Source: Perognathus longimembris pacificus
Lineage: Eukaryota > Chordata > Mammalia > Rodentia > Heteromyidae
Direction: 5' to 3'
Length of the DNA stretch: 64,000 nt
Assembly (NCBI RefSeq): GCF_023159225.1
Contig: NC_063161.1
Location: 6,261,580-6,325,579 of the forward strand
This document shows positions 44,194 to 59,200 of this stretch, piece after piece. The position numbers and the translations under genes are program-made. The notes beneath the pieces were generated by a model. It was given only the letters and a program-made list of their open reading frames with translations, was not told the origin of the DNA and did no database searches. Numbering within the stretch: the stretch's first letter is position 1; the number at the start of each line of letters is the position of its first letter.

Positions 44194-46081
44194 CGCAGTG
44201 GCTGGTTTGATCTGTGGGCCTGCTAAGCAGATGCAGGGTTCCTCCCCAGAGGCCGCAGCATTTTGGAGGCAGGTAAGCAGAATCTGGGCAGGACCAGGGC
44301 TCTGGGGGCTGGGGGTGGGCAGGAGGGCTCCCCAGCTCCTTCCCAAAGAAGGCTGTCCTTGCAGGGCCTGCCACCTCTGTTCCTAGGGCTGGATGTGAAA
44401 CTGGGGAGATCCCGGAGCCTCCAAATTCATTTCCATGCTTCGAACAGGGCACAGAAACTGGCTTAGGGTGAACTCCTTGGTGCTCCATCCGTCAGTGCTC
44501 ATTTATCAGGAACCTATTGCAGGCAGACCCGTCGGCACCCGGGCCGACAGGGAAGAACCCATGAACAACACTGTTTCTACAAAGTATGTGTGGCATGGTG
44601 TGGGCGGCCCAAAGAAGGCGGAGAAGTTAAGTGGCAAAGGGAGAGGACACTGCTGCCAGAGAACAGGGTGCAGAGTGCAGGGGGAGGGGCACTGCCGGGT
44701 GTGGGGGGGGAGGGGCCAGGGTACGGTGCCCCACGGCTGGGATATGTGAGCTCCATGGAAGGCTGTGACCAGAACAACAGCCCCGCTTTCTGTGGCCTTC
44801 AGGGCTTCCCCTTCCTTTTATCTGGAAAAGTCACTCCTGGTATCCACATGTGCTCTGCCTCCTCCTCCAGGCTTTGCTTGAACTCCCCCTGACCAGAGGC
44901 CTCCACAGCAAGGTCATTCCGCCACCCCCCCGCCCCGTTTTCCGGCCTCGCACCAGGAGCATTGTTCGTTGTGCCCTTGGCTGGCTTAGAATGGGGCCAG
45001 CACAGGGCTGACATTTCACAGACACAGACCTAGGAGATTCAGTGAGCGGGCAGGTGGTGGCCAGCTCCTTGGGGCTTGAATTGATGCTATCAACTAGACA
45101 AGAGCAGCCGTCCCTGGTGATGTGCCCTCGCTCGCCCCATGCCTTCCTGAGCCCCAGCCAGGCCCAGGAGAAACAGGAAGGGCAGGGAGAATCACCGAGA
45201 GCGGGCTCGGCCACCTGGCTCTGGGGCTGAGATGTTTTGGTTATGACGACCCCCCCTCCCCGCCCCTCTGGGTGATGGGAGCCCCTGCTTCACAGTGATG
45301 GGAATCATTTGGTCTGGCTGTGGGAGGGGGATCTGCCCCATGCAGCTCAGGCAGTGCTGACATTTCACAAGCAGCGCTTGTGGACTCATCCAGAAAGGAG
45401 GCCTCCAGGCCGTAGGGAGCTCGGAGCCAGGGAGCGCTTTCCCATCCCTTTCCAGACGAGGGATCAGAGCCCACCAGTTCCACAGACTGACACAGGGAAA
45501 CCCCAAGTCCCCCAATCCAGGAACCCAGTGGCTGGGGGAAGGGGGAGCCAAGAGAGTTCCTGAGGCACGGCCACAGAGGGTCACCTCAGAGCATGCTGGG
45601 AAGGAAAGTCTCCGCACCTGTTCTACTCTCAGCTAGCAGGAAGCCAACAGGAAAGATCCAGCCCCCACACAGGCCTTCCCTCTTCCAAAGTCTTTAAAGA
45701 AGAAGGGAAGGGAGGCCAATCCAAGCCTTCCAGAGACAGCCAGCAAGTGCAGGGAGGCAGACACTGTGCTGCCTGGATATATGGGTTTGCCTCTCAAGAG
45801 TGAAGAGGTTTTGGGGACACGCGGCCGCCAGGCCGAATGTTTGCAAAGATCAGATGACCGCTTTACACCCCATCACACCCTGCACCCCTCTCCACGGGGA
45901 CCCCCTGCTGGGAGAGTTTTGAGGACAGCCTGAAAGTTCCCTGAGAACATTGCCTTGAGGCTCCTCTGTGTCACGGTGTCACTTGCTGATCTGAGGACTT
46001 TCTGTAGTGGAAAACTACATGGGAAAATCAGGGCTCTTGTTTAAAATGCAGAATTTTGAGGCCACTTCAGCAGTAAAGACT

Positions 46082-46287
46082 TCTTTTTTTTTTTTTTTGC
46101 CAGTCCTGGGGCTTGAACTCAGGGCCTGAGCACTGTCCTTGGCTTCTTTTTGCTTAAGGCTAGCACTCTGCCACTTGGGCCACAGCGCCACTTCTGGCTT
46201 TTTGTTTATGTGGTGCTGAGGAATCGAACCCAGGGCTTCATGCATGCTAGGCAAGCACTCTTGCCAGTAGGCCACATTCCCAGCCCC
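46082..46287 (-). mobile_element. IDL-Geo dimeric SINE
   Basis: Minus-strand copy, the only IDL-Geo between 39.3 and 54.6 kb. Confidence 0.88.
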
Positions 46288-48123
46288 TCTATTCAGACAT
46301 TTGTAACAAGCCTGGGGACATCACCTGGATGGTTTAGGAAGGAGGGAAGGCAGGGGCCAGGGCCAGTAGGGAAAGGAGAAAGGGAATGCTCAACTTCTGC
46401 CACTAGAGGGGGCTCTGAGCCTTCAAACTACTTCCTGTTCCCCTGCCCCAAACCCAAAGGGAGCTACTCCATTTGTGAGGCTCTCCCAGGAGCCAGGCTT
46501 GGGGCTGCCAAAATTCGCATGCTGTTTGACAACTATGTATGCTTCTTATCAAGCAATGTTGCAGGCTGTTGGCATTTCTTATCTTTCTCTTTCACCCACT
46601 TTGTCATCAACCCCCATTCTTCCTTGAGACAGAGTCAGGACAGAGTCAGAATCAACTCAAAGGGACCTGGGAACCCCTCCTCAGCTCGCCCTTCCTCTTC
46701 TGGAAGAATAGACAACCCTGGGGAGGGAGGAGTGTGTCTAAGGAGCGATGTGTCTTAAGCTGAGACCTTGCCACAGAAGTGAAAGCGGTTTCTCCCCACC
46801 ACAGCTGCAGGTGAGTGAGCGTTGGTCGCAGCCCCACCGTGGGCCCCTCCATGTTGTCAGGGTCTCAGCTTTCTAATATGTGCAGATGGGGGGGGGGCGG
46901 GCTGGCACCAAGATGGAGCCTGCCTCCTACGTATGGAAGATGGGGGCATATTAAGGCCTTGGGAAGGGACTGGGGTCTCATCCCTGTCTTTGGGGAAGAA
47001 AGCAGGGGGAGGTCTCCTGAGGGAGCTTGAGCTCCCTGAAGGGAGCTTCCCCTGAAGGGAAGGGTCTCTGGAACTGGAGACCCCCGGCACAGCTGCTAGC
47101 TGTGCGGATGCGTCCCTGTCCTCCCAAGCGTGGAGGGGCGGGGGTGGCCCTGGGACTCCCTTGGGGCCCAGCTGCCTGTGTGTGCCACCCAACCTTGCGG
47201 TCAGGCGCTCTGGAGAGGGACTTCTACAGCCACGGTGCTTGGGTGGCTTCTGGGCACAGTTTTCAAATGTTCAGAGACAGGCGGCAGTGGCCTCCCAAGT
47301 CATCCCAGATAACGGGGGCTGTGCGACACACACACCAGTGTCAGCGGGAAGGGACAAGACAATGGGCCTTGTGTTTCTATGGCAACAGCACCTCAGGGTA
47401 AGGGGCAGAGGGAAGAAGAGAAAGCTTCCACGGCACTTCCAGTCAAGACTTGGGAAATAGCCCCTTGGTGGTTGGGCTCGGGCCCTCCCCTGCCCTGCCA
47501 GGTGTTCACCATGGCAACCCTCTCTCCAACAAGATGGCATCTGGTACGGAGGGGGCCCAGGGAGCAGGGACAAGGGCCAGCTACCCTCTTCTGACAGGAT
47601 GTGGCCTGGGTTTGAGGTGGCCCAAGGCCGCTCTGAGACCTCTTAGGGTGCCTCTCCCAGCTTCTACCTGCCACCTCAGGCTGAAAGGAAGGCAGTGGGG
47701 GGCAAGGGGGGAGAACTCTGCAGGGCCTTCCGGCAGCAGGGGTGGGCGAGGCAGCCCTGGTGATCCCACCACGCTCACGTCAGAGACCCCGACCTGCGCT
47801 AAGCGGAGATACATCCCTGAGCACCTCGGGGGGGCAGTGCTGGAAGGTGGTCGAGGGGAAGGGGTGGTGTCCTTGCTCTCAAACCACTCACTACTGGGTC
47901 AGAGCTGGGCCCATGGGATCACACCCAAGTCCTGGGCCTGGGCTAAGACCCAAGGCCTCACTGACACAGACTATGGAGGGAGGGAGAAATCCCAACATGG
48001 AAATTCTTCTGGCTCAGGGACGCGTGGACAAGAAGGCAGCACTGCAGCCTGGCTGGCACCACCAGCCTCCTGGAAGGCCGTACCAGAAGCTGCTCCAGAG
48101 AGAGGGGTGACAGCCAGGGCCTA

Positions 48124-48345
48124 GCTGGGCTTGGCAGCTTATGCCCATAATCCTGCTACTCAGGAGGCTGAGCTCTGAGGACTGCAGTTCAAAGCCAGCC
48201 TGGATAGGAAAGTCTATGAGAATCTTATTGCCAATGAACTACCCCAAAAGCCCGAAGTGGAGAGCTGGCTCGAGAGGTAGAGCTCCAGTCTTGAACAAAA
48301 AGAAGCTCAGGGACAGGGCCCAGGCCCTGAGTTCAAGACCCAAGA
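48124..48345 (+). mobile_element. B1-like/Geo composite SINE
   Basis: GCTGGGCTTGGCAGCTTATG start, GAGTTCAAGACCC end, C/A-rich tail. Confidence 0.75.
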
Positions 48346-48833
48346 ATGGGACCCCCCAAAACCCCCAAAGGCCAGGGCCTTGAGGGGATCCCAGAGAGGG
48401 CCAGAGAGACACCTCTACCACCACTACTGCCGCCATCGCCACCACCACTGCCACTACGTGCCTCCCAGAGCATCAACCTGGTTGTTAGACATGAGAAAAG
48501 TCCAAGGAGCACAGAAACAGGAAGCTGGGTCAGGACACCAATGGAGCCCAGGGAAGGGTGGGTGTGTCCGACCAGGTTAGAGCTTGCTGACTGTAATCTG
48601 AGGAGGAATGAGGCTCACCACAAAGAACAGGAGCCCCAGAGCCAGGGCTCACGTCTCTGCCCTGCCCCTCGATGGGCCGGGCCCCTTTCATGTCACAGTT
48701 CTTTGTTTGCTGCAGTTCGTGTGAGGACTGAGGCGAATGCTATCTACTAGGAGTGACACCGGCGTCCCGTGACGCTGCTCCTGGCAAGGCCCGCATAGAC
48801 CTCCCTTCTTGCAGAAAAGAAGGGGAAAACTCA

Positions 48834-51469
<2,636 letters not shown>

Positions 51470-51861
51470 TCACCCTGGGGTAACTCCAGCCTGCCTGCAC
51501 CACTCACGGGTTCTCCATCTGAGCACATCTGAATCCAGGAGAGGGGGCTGGAGGTGGGGGCTCTGATGTTTGTACTTTGTTCTAGTCAAATCCCAGCTCC
51601 TTCTGGATATTTCTAGCAACTCTAATGATACTTCATCAAGGGCTATCGGGAGACCAGAGTCTCCTGCTGTCCCCCCCCCCCCACGGAAATGACCAGGCAC
51701 AAGGAGATGCCCTCTCCGAGGTACAGGGGAGGGTCCTGCGCCCTCCCCACAGCTGTGCGGAGCTCTGTGCTTCCCCAGTCCAGAGCCACGATGGGCTCCA
51801 GTTGGCTCGGCTGCCTCTGGCCTCAGGTGTCTAGGCCTTCCCTCCTGTTCCATCTGTAGAT

Positions 51862-52018
51862 CAAGGACACTCTTATCTCAAATTAACCACTCAAAAAACT
51901 GGGAGTGGAGCTGTGGCTCAAAAGTGGTAGATTGCTAGCCTTGAGCACTCAAGGGACTTGAGCTCAGGGACAGCACCCAGACCCTGAGTTCAAGCCCCAT
52001 GACAGAAAGAAAGAAAAC
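51862..52018 (+). mobile_element. B1-like/Geo SINE, 5'-truncated
   Basis: Begins at ACTCTTATCTCAAATTAACC, so only the Geo half and its junction are present. Lies in FAM83F intron 1, 0.45 kb upstream of exon 2. Confidence 0.75.
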
Positions 52019-52218
52019 AGAGTGGGATGCCTTAGGGTGCCTAGACAAGTGAACAGGGAGGAGAACCGAGCAGGGAAGTTGGCTGGGCTGTCTGAAAGGA
52101 TGTGAGTGGCACTGCAGGAGAGAATGCCTATTCTACACACAGGTGCCAGGTGACTGATCCAGCAGGGGTCTCTGAAGCAGGCATTTCAGGTAAAAGGTAT
52201 AGCAGTGGCAGAAGCACT

Positions 52219-52730
52219 GTGATGGTTAATTTTATGTGTTAACTTGACTGGGCCATGGTGTACAGATATTTAGTCAAACATTATTCTGGAAGATTATAGG
52301 GAGGTATGTTGGATGAGGTCAATATTTAGGTCAATGGCTTCAAATAAGGCAGATAACCCTCTTTAACATGGATGGCCTTGTCCAATCAATTGGAAGATCT
52401 TCACAGAACAGGATGGCTTCTCCTGAGCAAGAAGGAATTCTTCCAGCAGCCTGCCTTTGGACTTGGACTGCAACTCTGCCCTGGATCTCCAGCCTGCAGC
52501 CTATCCTGGGATTCTGGGCTCCTGTCTCCACAATCCCAGGAGCCAATCCTTAAAAAATAATACCAAGCAGCAACACAAATTAGTGCACACTCCCTGTCTT
52601 TGTATCTCTGTCTCTGTCTGTCTCTGTCTCTCTCTCACACACACATACACACACACACACAAACTCACATACACATACACACAGACCCTGTAAGTTCTGT
52701 CTTCCCAGAGAACCCTCACTAACTAATACA
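52219..52730 (+). mobile_element. MLT2-type ERVL solo LTR
   Basis: It begins TGTGATGGTTAATTTTATGT and ends ACTAATACA, with the internal landmarks CAACTTGACTGGG (as TTAACTTGACTGGG), CCAATCAATTGGAAG and CACAATCCCAGGAGCCAATC. This is the layout of MLT2 LTRs of the mammalian ERVL group. The usual CT/AT-rich stretch before the end has become a TCTG/CA microsatellite (52605-52682). No internal retroviral genes adjoin it, so it is a solo LTR. Confidence 0.7.
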
Positions 52731-52859
52731 GACACGGTGGATGGGATTGTCATGCATTAAATACATCCTGTGCATTTCATGCTAAAGTATTCATGAGTGC
52801 CTAAGTATTCATTTAGTTTAGGTGAATTTTCCAATCTGATTCTCATAATTTACTCTTCA

Positions 52860-52955
52860 TTATTCCCACTTCATAATTGAGGGCATAAATGCAGAGGTGC
52901 AAGGTCATACACATAGCACACAGCAGAGCAAGAAACTGAGGACCACCTAATGGGA
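52860..52955 (-). mobile_element. MIR-like fragment
   Basis: ATTGAGGGCATAAATGCAGAG and AAGGTCATACACATAGCA in MIR minus order. Diverged. Confidence 0.35.
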
Positions 52956-53221
52956 GTCTCCATTTCACTGTTTCACAGCAAAGGGACAGCTGCTAGATGT
53001 TTTTAGAAATACTGAATCAAAAACTCATTCTTGAAAAAAAACACCAAACAAGACAAACATCTTGGAAGATTGACAAAAAGAGATGAAAATATTCTGGTTG
53101 AAAAGTAACTATAGGCATAATAGAGAGTTAAGAATGGCAAAAAGAATATTAAAATCAACTGATGAATTTGTAGATGCAAATGGTGTGGACAACACACTAA
53201 AAAACAAAATAAACTAACAAA

Positions 53222-53295
53222 GTGGGATAGCTCAAGTAGTAGAGTGGCTGCCTAGTAAAAGTGAGGCCCGAGTTTAAACTTCAATTCCATTAAGA
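53222..53295 (+). mobile_element. ID-like monomer
   Basis: GTGGGATAGCTCAAGTAGTA and CGAGTTTAAACTTCAATTCC, inside the older L1 fragment. Confidence 0.55.
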
Positions 53296-53515
53296 AAAAA
53301 AAGTCATAGTCAACAAAATATGGTATATTAGAAATGCATAAATTTATAAATAAATAAAAATGAAGCTTCTGTCCTAGGAATGTAAGTATGATCCAATATC
53401 AGAGAACCTATCAGTTTCATTTATATCGTGGCATCAAAATCATATATTTTCTTAATCATTTTTAAAGTATCTGACAAAGTTGATTGGACTTCCCTTTCCA
53501 CATGAAATATATTTT

Positions 53516-54150
53516 ATTTTATTTTTTGTAATTTATTAAAGAAAAGTTTTTTTTGACAAGGTGTTGTGCAAAAAGAGTACAGTTACATAGTAGGGCAGTG
53601 TATACATTTCTTGTGATATCTTACATCCTGTCTTTCTTTCCCTTCCTTAGGTCAGTAGACATATATACAATATACAATGTACCAAGAACATATACAATAG
53701 CCACGTGGCCTATGCCGAAGAAAATTTGCCTAGGGCTTTAAATGTAATGTCGACAATAGACAATATGTCGACAATAGTCTTATATGAATGTACATACATA
53801 GCTTTTGAGCTACTGTGATCCACTGAGAGGCCAATTTTTGACCTTTATATGTTGAGTAGTTGTTTGGTTTTAGTTACATAGTGTAGGGTCGCTGACCCAA
53901 ACCTGTGGGAAATACCATTTAACAAGAAGTTTTTGGTTTCACAGACTTGTTCTCTACTGTCTCCCCTTCTCCCCACCTTAACAGTTATATATCAGGGAGA
54001 TCATGCCCCTTTGTTTTCTGTGTTCTAGGCTTGTCTCGCTCAACATTATTTGTTCAAGTTCTGACCATTTCCCTGCGAATGCCAATATTTCACCATTTCT
54101 AATTGCTATGTAGTATTCCATTGTGTATAGGTACCATATTGTTTGGATCC
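53516..54150 (-). mobile_element. L1 3' UTR fragment inserted into an older L1
   Basis: Minus-strand L1 3' end (TAGTATTCCATTGTGTATAG near 54110 on the plus strand). The same target, CCACATGAAATA...TTTTATT, lies on both sides (53499-53520 and 54152-54170), indicating a target-site duplication. Confidence 0.65.
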
Positions 54151-54611
54151 ATCCACATGAAATATTTTATTAACAGAAAAACTTAAAACATAGTTCCTTT
54201 AAATCTCAGGCAAACCAAGGATACATCTCAATCTATGCTACCGATCAGTACAGGGTTAGAGGTCCTAACCAATGCAATACAAGAAAAAAAAGACATAAGA
54301 GATGTGAGGACAGAAGACAAAACTTTCAATATTTAGAGATGATAACATTTTCATAGAAAATCCAGTAGTATCAGAAGAAAAGCTATTAGAATAGATTTGT
54401 GTGAAATTGACAGATAAAAGTAAAACTTGAAAGAATCAATACCTCTCTTCTGCAATAGTAACCAACTGAAATACAATAAAAAGGGTGTATTCACAATCAC
54501 ATCTTAAGCACATGGTATTAATATCTTTAGAGAGAATCTATAGGGATTAATATCTTTAGGGAGACTTTATTTTTTCTTCTGCTAGTCCTGGGGCTTGGGA
54601 CTCATGGATTT

Positions 54612-55044
54612 TTTTTTTTTTTTTTTTTGGCCAGTCCTGGGGCTTGGACTCAGGGCCTGAGCACTGTCCCTGGCTTCTTTTTGCTCAAGGCTAGCACTCT
54701 GCCACTTGAGCCACAGCGCCACTTCTGGCCATTTTCTTTCTTTTTTTTTTTGGCCAGTCCTGGGCCTTGGACTCAGGGCCTGAGCACCGTCCCTGGCTTC
54801 TTCCCGCTCAAGGCTAGCACTCTGCCACTTGAGCCACAGCACCCCTGCTGGCCGTTTTCTGTATATGTGGTGCTGGGGAATCGAACCTAGGGCCTCGTGT
54901 ATCCGAGGCAGGCACTCTTGCCACTAGGCTATATCCCCAGCCCACTTCTGGCCATTTTCTGTACATGTGGTGCTGGGGAATTGAACCCAGGGCCTCATGT
55001 ATACGAGGCAAGTGCTCTTGCCACTAGGCCATATCCCCAGCCCC
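54612..55044 (-). mobile_element. IDL-Geo SINE containing a second IDL-Geo
   Basis: The outer copy is flanked by GGGACTCATGGATTT (54597-54611 and 55045-55059). It is broken at the right-half/left-half boundary by the inner copy at 54740-54944. Confidence 0.92.
54740..54944 (-). mobile_element. inner IDL-Geo SINE (young subfamily)
   Basis: Complete copy carrying the TTCCCGCTCAAGG variant. ACTTCTGGCCATTTTCT, part of the outer SINE, is duplicated on both sides. Confidence 0.93.
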
Positions 55045-55074
55045 GGGACTCATGGATTTCTTAAGGTTCCAAAT

Positions 55075-55860
55075 CACCAGCCACAAAGCAAATCAAATTT
55101 CAAAGATGTATTTTTTAAAAATGAGTCATTTTCTGTTCAAATAAAGGTAGTATAGACAAAGGTAACAGACAAGGGATGGGAGTGCAATACATGCAGCCAA
55201 AAGGAATTGGTAATATGCAAAGGATTTCTGTAAATCAGCAAGGAATAGACAAAAATAATTAGAAAAGTGGGCAAAAAATCGGAAGAGGCAATTCCCAGGA
55301 GGAAGTACCTGAATGGCTAATAAGCATATAAAGAACAGACTTCAAGTCATAATCAGAGAAATGAGAGAGAGCTACCATTTCACAACTACAGATGAACTAA
55401 AAATTAGAAAGATGGAAAACCTTCAGTGCTGGTAAGTGGGGGAAAGGGAACCCTCACAACACTGAGAGGAGATTGTTGCCTGGAGCAACAGGCAGAATGT
55501 CCTGGATTCTAATATATGCATAGCTATAAGCCAGCAAAACCACTTTTAGCCCTGCACCCCAGGGAGTCTCTTGGATCTTGGCACAGGCCTAGAAGCGGGC
55601 GGGAACAAAGGCATTCCAGCTTTCTTCGGGATAGCAAGGAGCTGGCAACCGTTGAGATGTCTTTCTCCAGAAGATTGGGTAAGGAAAATGTGAGTCATGA
55701 GCTAGGATGTTTTATAGCCGACAGCAGCAATGAGCTGGTTTCATGTGTAGTGACTTGGATAGTACTTTTAAAAATGGGTAGTTCAACTGAAACTGTTAGA
55801 GAGCTATATAGTCTAATACTATTTATGTAAAATAGTCTTTCTTTACTACAAATAATCCTT
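55075..55860 (+). mobile_element. old L1 3' ORF2 fragment
   Basis: Blocks typical of the last part of L1 ORF2: CTGAATGGCTAATAAGCATAT, AGCTACCATTTCACAAC and GGATAGCAAGGAGCTGGCAA are collinear with mammalian L1 3' sequence but highly diverged. All frames are broken. Confidence 0.5.
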
Positions 55861-56034
55861 TTTCAAGGACACGAATATGTACTGAATGTAACTGTGGCAC
55901 TGCCTACATGTGGACAAAGGATGGAAGGGAAGGCAGAGGAAGGAGAGAGCTGTCTCATGGGATGGTGGCCACAGGGTTCCGTGAATGGTGGCACACCGAC
56001 AGTCGCACTTGAGGTCTCAAAAAGCCAAACCAGC

Positions 56035-56275
56035 TGGGCTCTGGTGGCTCACGCCTGCAATCCTAGCTACTCAGGAGGCTGAGATCTGAGGATTGCAGGT
56101 CGAAGCCAGCCTGAGCAAAAAAGTCTCTGTGATATTCTTATCTCCGATTAACTAAAAAACCAGAAGTGGTGCTGTGGCTCAAAAGTGGTAGAGTGCTAGC
56201 CTTGAGCAAAAAAGAGTGTGGGGACAGCACCCCAGGCCCCAAGTTTAAGCCTCTCGACAAAAAAAGTCAAACAAA
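56035..56275 (+). mobile_element. B1-like/Geo composite SINE
   Basis: GCTGGGCTCTGGTGGCTCAC start; full composite with an A-rich tail. Confidence 0.82.
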
Positions 56276-59200
56276 TCACATGAAGAAGCCCACGTTCAAG
56301 TTCTTCAGATGGGCAGGCCCAGTCCATGGTAGTCATGGGTAGGTATGGAGGGTTGGGCTGGCTCATGGGAGCTTTTGACAGGGTACTGCAGAGCTCCAGT
56401 TTCATTCCATCAAAAATGGGGTTCCCAGAGCACCAGCTCACCTTCTAAGAACTGTCTGAGGGCAACATCTGCTGTCCTTGCCTCTCCACTCTCTTTCTTA
56501 CACTGTGCAGCTCAAGTCGACTCAAGGATCGCCTGACGGGCACCTGGGTGAGCCTCTTGGATTCACACTCTTAATGTTTATTTTGTAACTGAGAAAGTGG
56601 AGAAAACCGACCTGCCCCAGCCCCAAACTTTCTAAGTGTATGAGAGGTGGCAGCCGCCAGGGCCCACTTGTAGGAAGGAGGCTTGGTCTGCAAACCCTGG
56701 CGAGAGCCAGTCATCTGTGTCACTACCAATTAAACAATGAAGTATTGGTAGTAGGAAAAAAAAATCAATTGCTCACTGACTCTTGCAATTTACTTGTGGA
56801 GAAGTGATAATTACCCTCCACTTTGGTCTCTGAGGGCCCGGCTTGACATTCAGCTCTTCAGTATCAGGCCCTGGAAACGGGGCTCCCTGCCCCCTCCGCT
56901 GCGCCACCGGGTCCACGTGATTCTCCGTGTCAACACTAACTTCAAGGTTCCCAGTGTACAGTAGATGCAAGGAAATTGGGTTTTTCAGAAAAGGACTTTG
57001 CAGGCTCAGTAACCCAGGGACACATCAGGAGAGAAAAATCCTGCCCCTCTCCAGGCTGGCGCCTCACCCAGCATCCTTCACCTGGTTGTCTATTGATGTG
57101 CGACGCCGGGAGAGAGGTTAATTCGAGCTGGCAGTGGTTTTTTAGAAGCTGTCGCAGACACGCTGGCAAAGAGGCTCTGATGCTGTAGGACTTCTCCCGG
57201 GATGTTTCGTTAGCTCATCATCTCCTTTGATAGTCTGCCCAGGCGGCGAGGGCCGGGGAGGGGGGAGCAAGCAAGGGAAGGGGAGGGAGCTAGGGAGCCC
57301 CAGAATGCCCGTCTATCTGCCATTCAACTTTAATTACACTGCCAGCTTTGCGGATTCTCTTTCGGGATTCCTTAATTGCTGTATAGAGAATAAAGATGGA
57401 GAAAAGAGATCCACCTTGTCCTGCAGCCCTGGTAAGTTTGGATGACCTAGACTACACAGAACTCTGCCAGATGTCCACGCCCAGAGCCGGCTGCTGCTGG
57501 GACATGTCCCCCAGCCTGTCTCTCCAGCCCTCCCAAAATCAAATCTTTCCAGACCTGGCCAGAACCCAAGTCTACTGGCTTCTTCCCACTGACCAATTCA
57601 AGTCAGTTGCTGAGTCAGTCCTGCTGGTCCTACCCTCCAGATACTTTCTCAGGGTTAGCTCCTTGCTGTTCCCAGGAATACTGCCATTTTCGCTCAAGAT
57701 CTCCTCCTTGGTCCAGGCTGAACTTTAGGTACAGTCTCCTGGCTGTCCTTTCTGCTTTGCCTCTGCCCTCTGATTCATTCTCCAAGCACTAGTTCCCTAA
57801 AACAAGTCTGACGCAATAGGCTCTGCTGCCCCAAAGGAGGTCCAAGCCACAGGACCTGGCATTCGAGGGCCTCATGACTGGTCCCTTTCTTCCCCTCCAG
57901 TTTCATTTTGGGCCATGCCACCTGGGCCCCTCATTTTGGGTCCCTCACAATGGCCTCCAGTCACTTTGACACAGGGCTTGTCTACCAGCACATGACTTTT
58001 CGGGGCTGTTTAGGGCTTTATTGTGGAGGCTGCTCTGTCTCTCTGTTGTACAATGTTTAGCAGCTTCTGTGGCTAGTGCCCACCAGTGCCAGCAGTACCA
58101 CCCAGAAGTGATTGGCTAAAAGTCTCCTGTGAGTGTCAAATTGTGCATCCCCAACCGCATGAATATTAGGAACTTTCAACTCCTTTGTTCTTGTTATCTC
58201 CCGCTCCCCGAAGGAACGCCTCCATTCATGGAGCTTAACTCAGTCCATTCTCCACGTTTGTGAGAAGGAATTTCATGTCTATTGCTTTATTTGCAGTGCC
58301 CTCCCCACTTTTTTCATTAATGGCAAGGCACTGGGGCAAAAGAGAATGAAAATTGTCAAGCGGGATCCCTGGTTGGACTGTTTTGTTGAAAGCAGAGGTG
58401 AAGTTCTTCCTCAAGGGGTGCAGAGAAAGGGGCTATGGCTCCAGCAACAGCTCAAAGATCTGGTGGCTCAGCCTTCACGCTGACCACTGAAGGCCTTGAA
58501 GGAGCAGCAGCTCTGATGCAGGACATACTAAACCAAGGGGAGAAGTCCAAAGACACCAGGCCAGGTAACAGTGTTTAGAGTGTGTTTAGAGCAGTATGGA
58601 CAGCAAGTGAGCCTCTGTACAAATCTTCCCTGGGATGGAGGGTGAGGCCTGGAGGTGGAGTTCAGCTGCACCATCCCCTTAAAGACTCTAGGCCTGTCCT
58701 CCTGCCTCATGTGCCATTGTACTCGGCCCCTACCTTTGAACACATTGCAGACTCAAGAACCTCAGACCAGGAAGAACCTCAGAAAGCGTTAACCTAGTCC
58801 TAAGCCTAGAGTTATTCAGCAAGGTCTTGGGAGAGCTGAGACTAAAGCCTGGCTTTTGACACTAGTTACTGCTTTTCTGTAATCAACAAGTGTCCCTTCC
58901 CCCCCCTCCCCCCCCGCCATGTGATAGGGACATAGAGAGCTACAGGGACAGATCAAATCTGGCCTGGAGCTCCAAGCTCTGAAGCAGGTACCAGTAGGAT
59001 CCCAAACTCCATTCCTTCCTTATGCAGCAGAAAAAGCTAATGGCCACAAGCCAAGCCTGCTGGCCTGAGGGCCCTACTAACCCTGGAGGTATGCTGGTGA
59101 TAGTCCTCTGTTTTCTGGGAGAAAGGGAAAGGATCTCGGGGGCAGTTTACTACTGGTTATGCACACAAATGTGAGCCTAGGGCTTGACTTTGCTCTTCCC

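Larger units (their letters stand above)
52985..54570 (+). mobile_element. old L1 fragment interrupted by a younger L1
   Basis: L1 ORF2-like sequence runs to about 53510 and resumes at 54150 with blocks such as GCAATACAAGAAAA and GATGATAACATTTTCATAG. The interruption is the minus-strand L1 at 53516-54150. An ID-like monomer lies at 53222-53295. Confidence 0.6.

Noticed and set aside
47450..48124. 224-codon plus-strand frame
   Set aside because: Low-complexity Gly/Pro composition, antisense to FAM83F, and it ends in a SINE.
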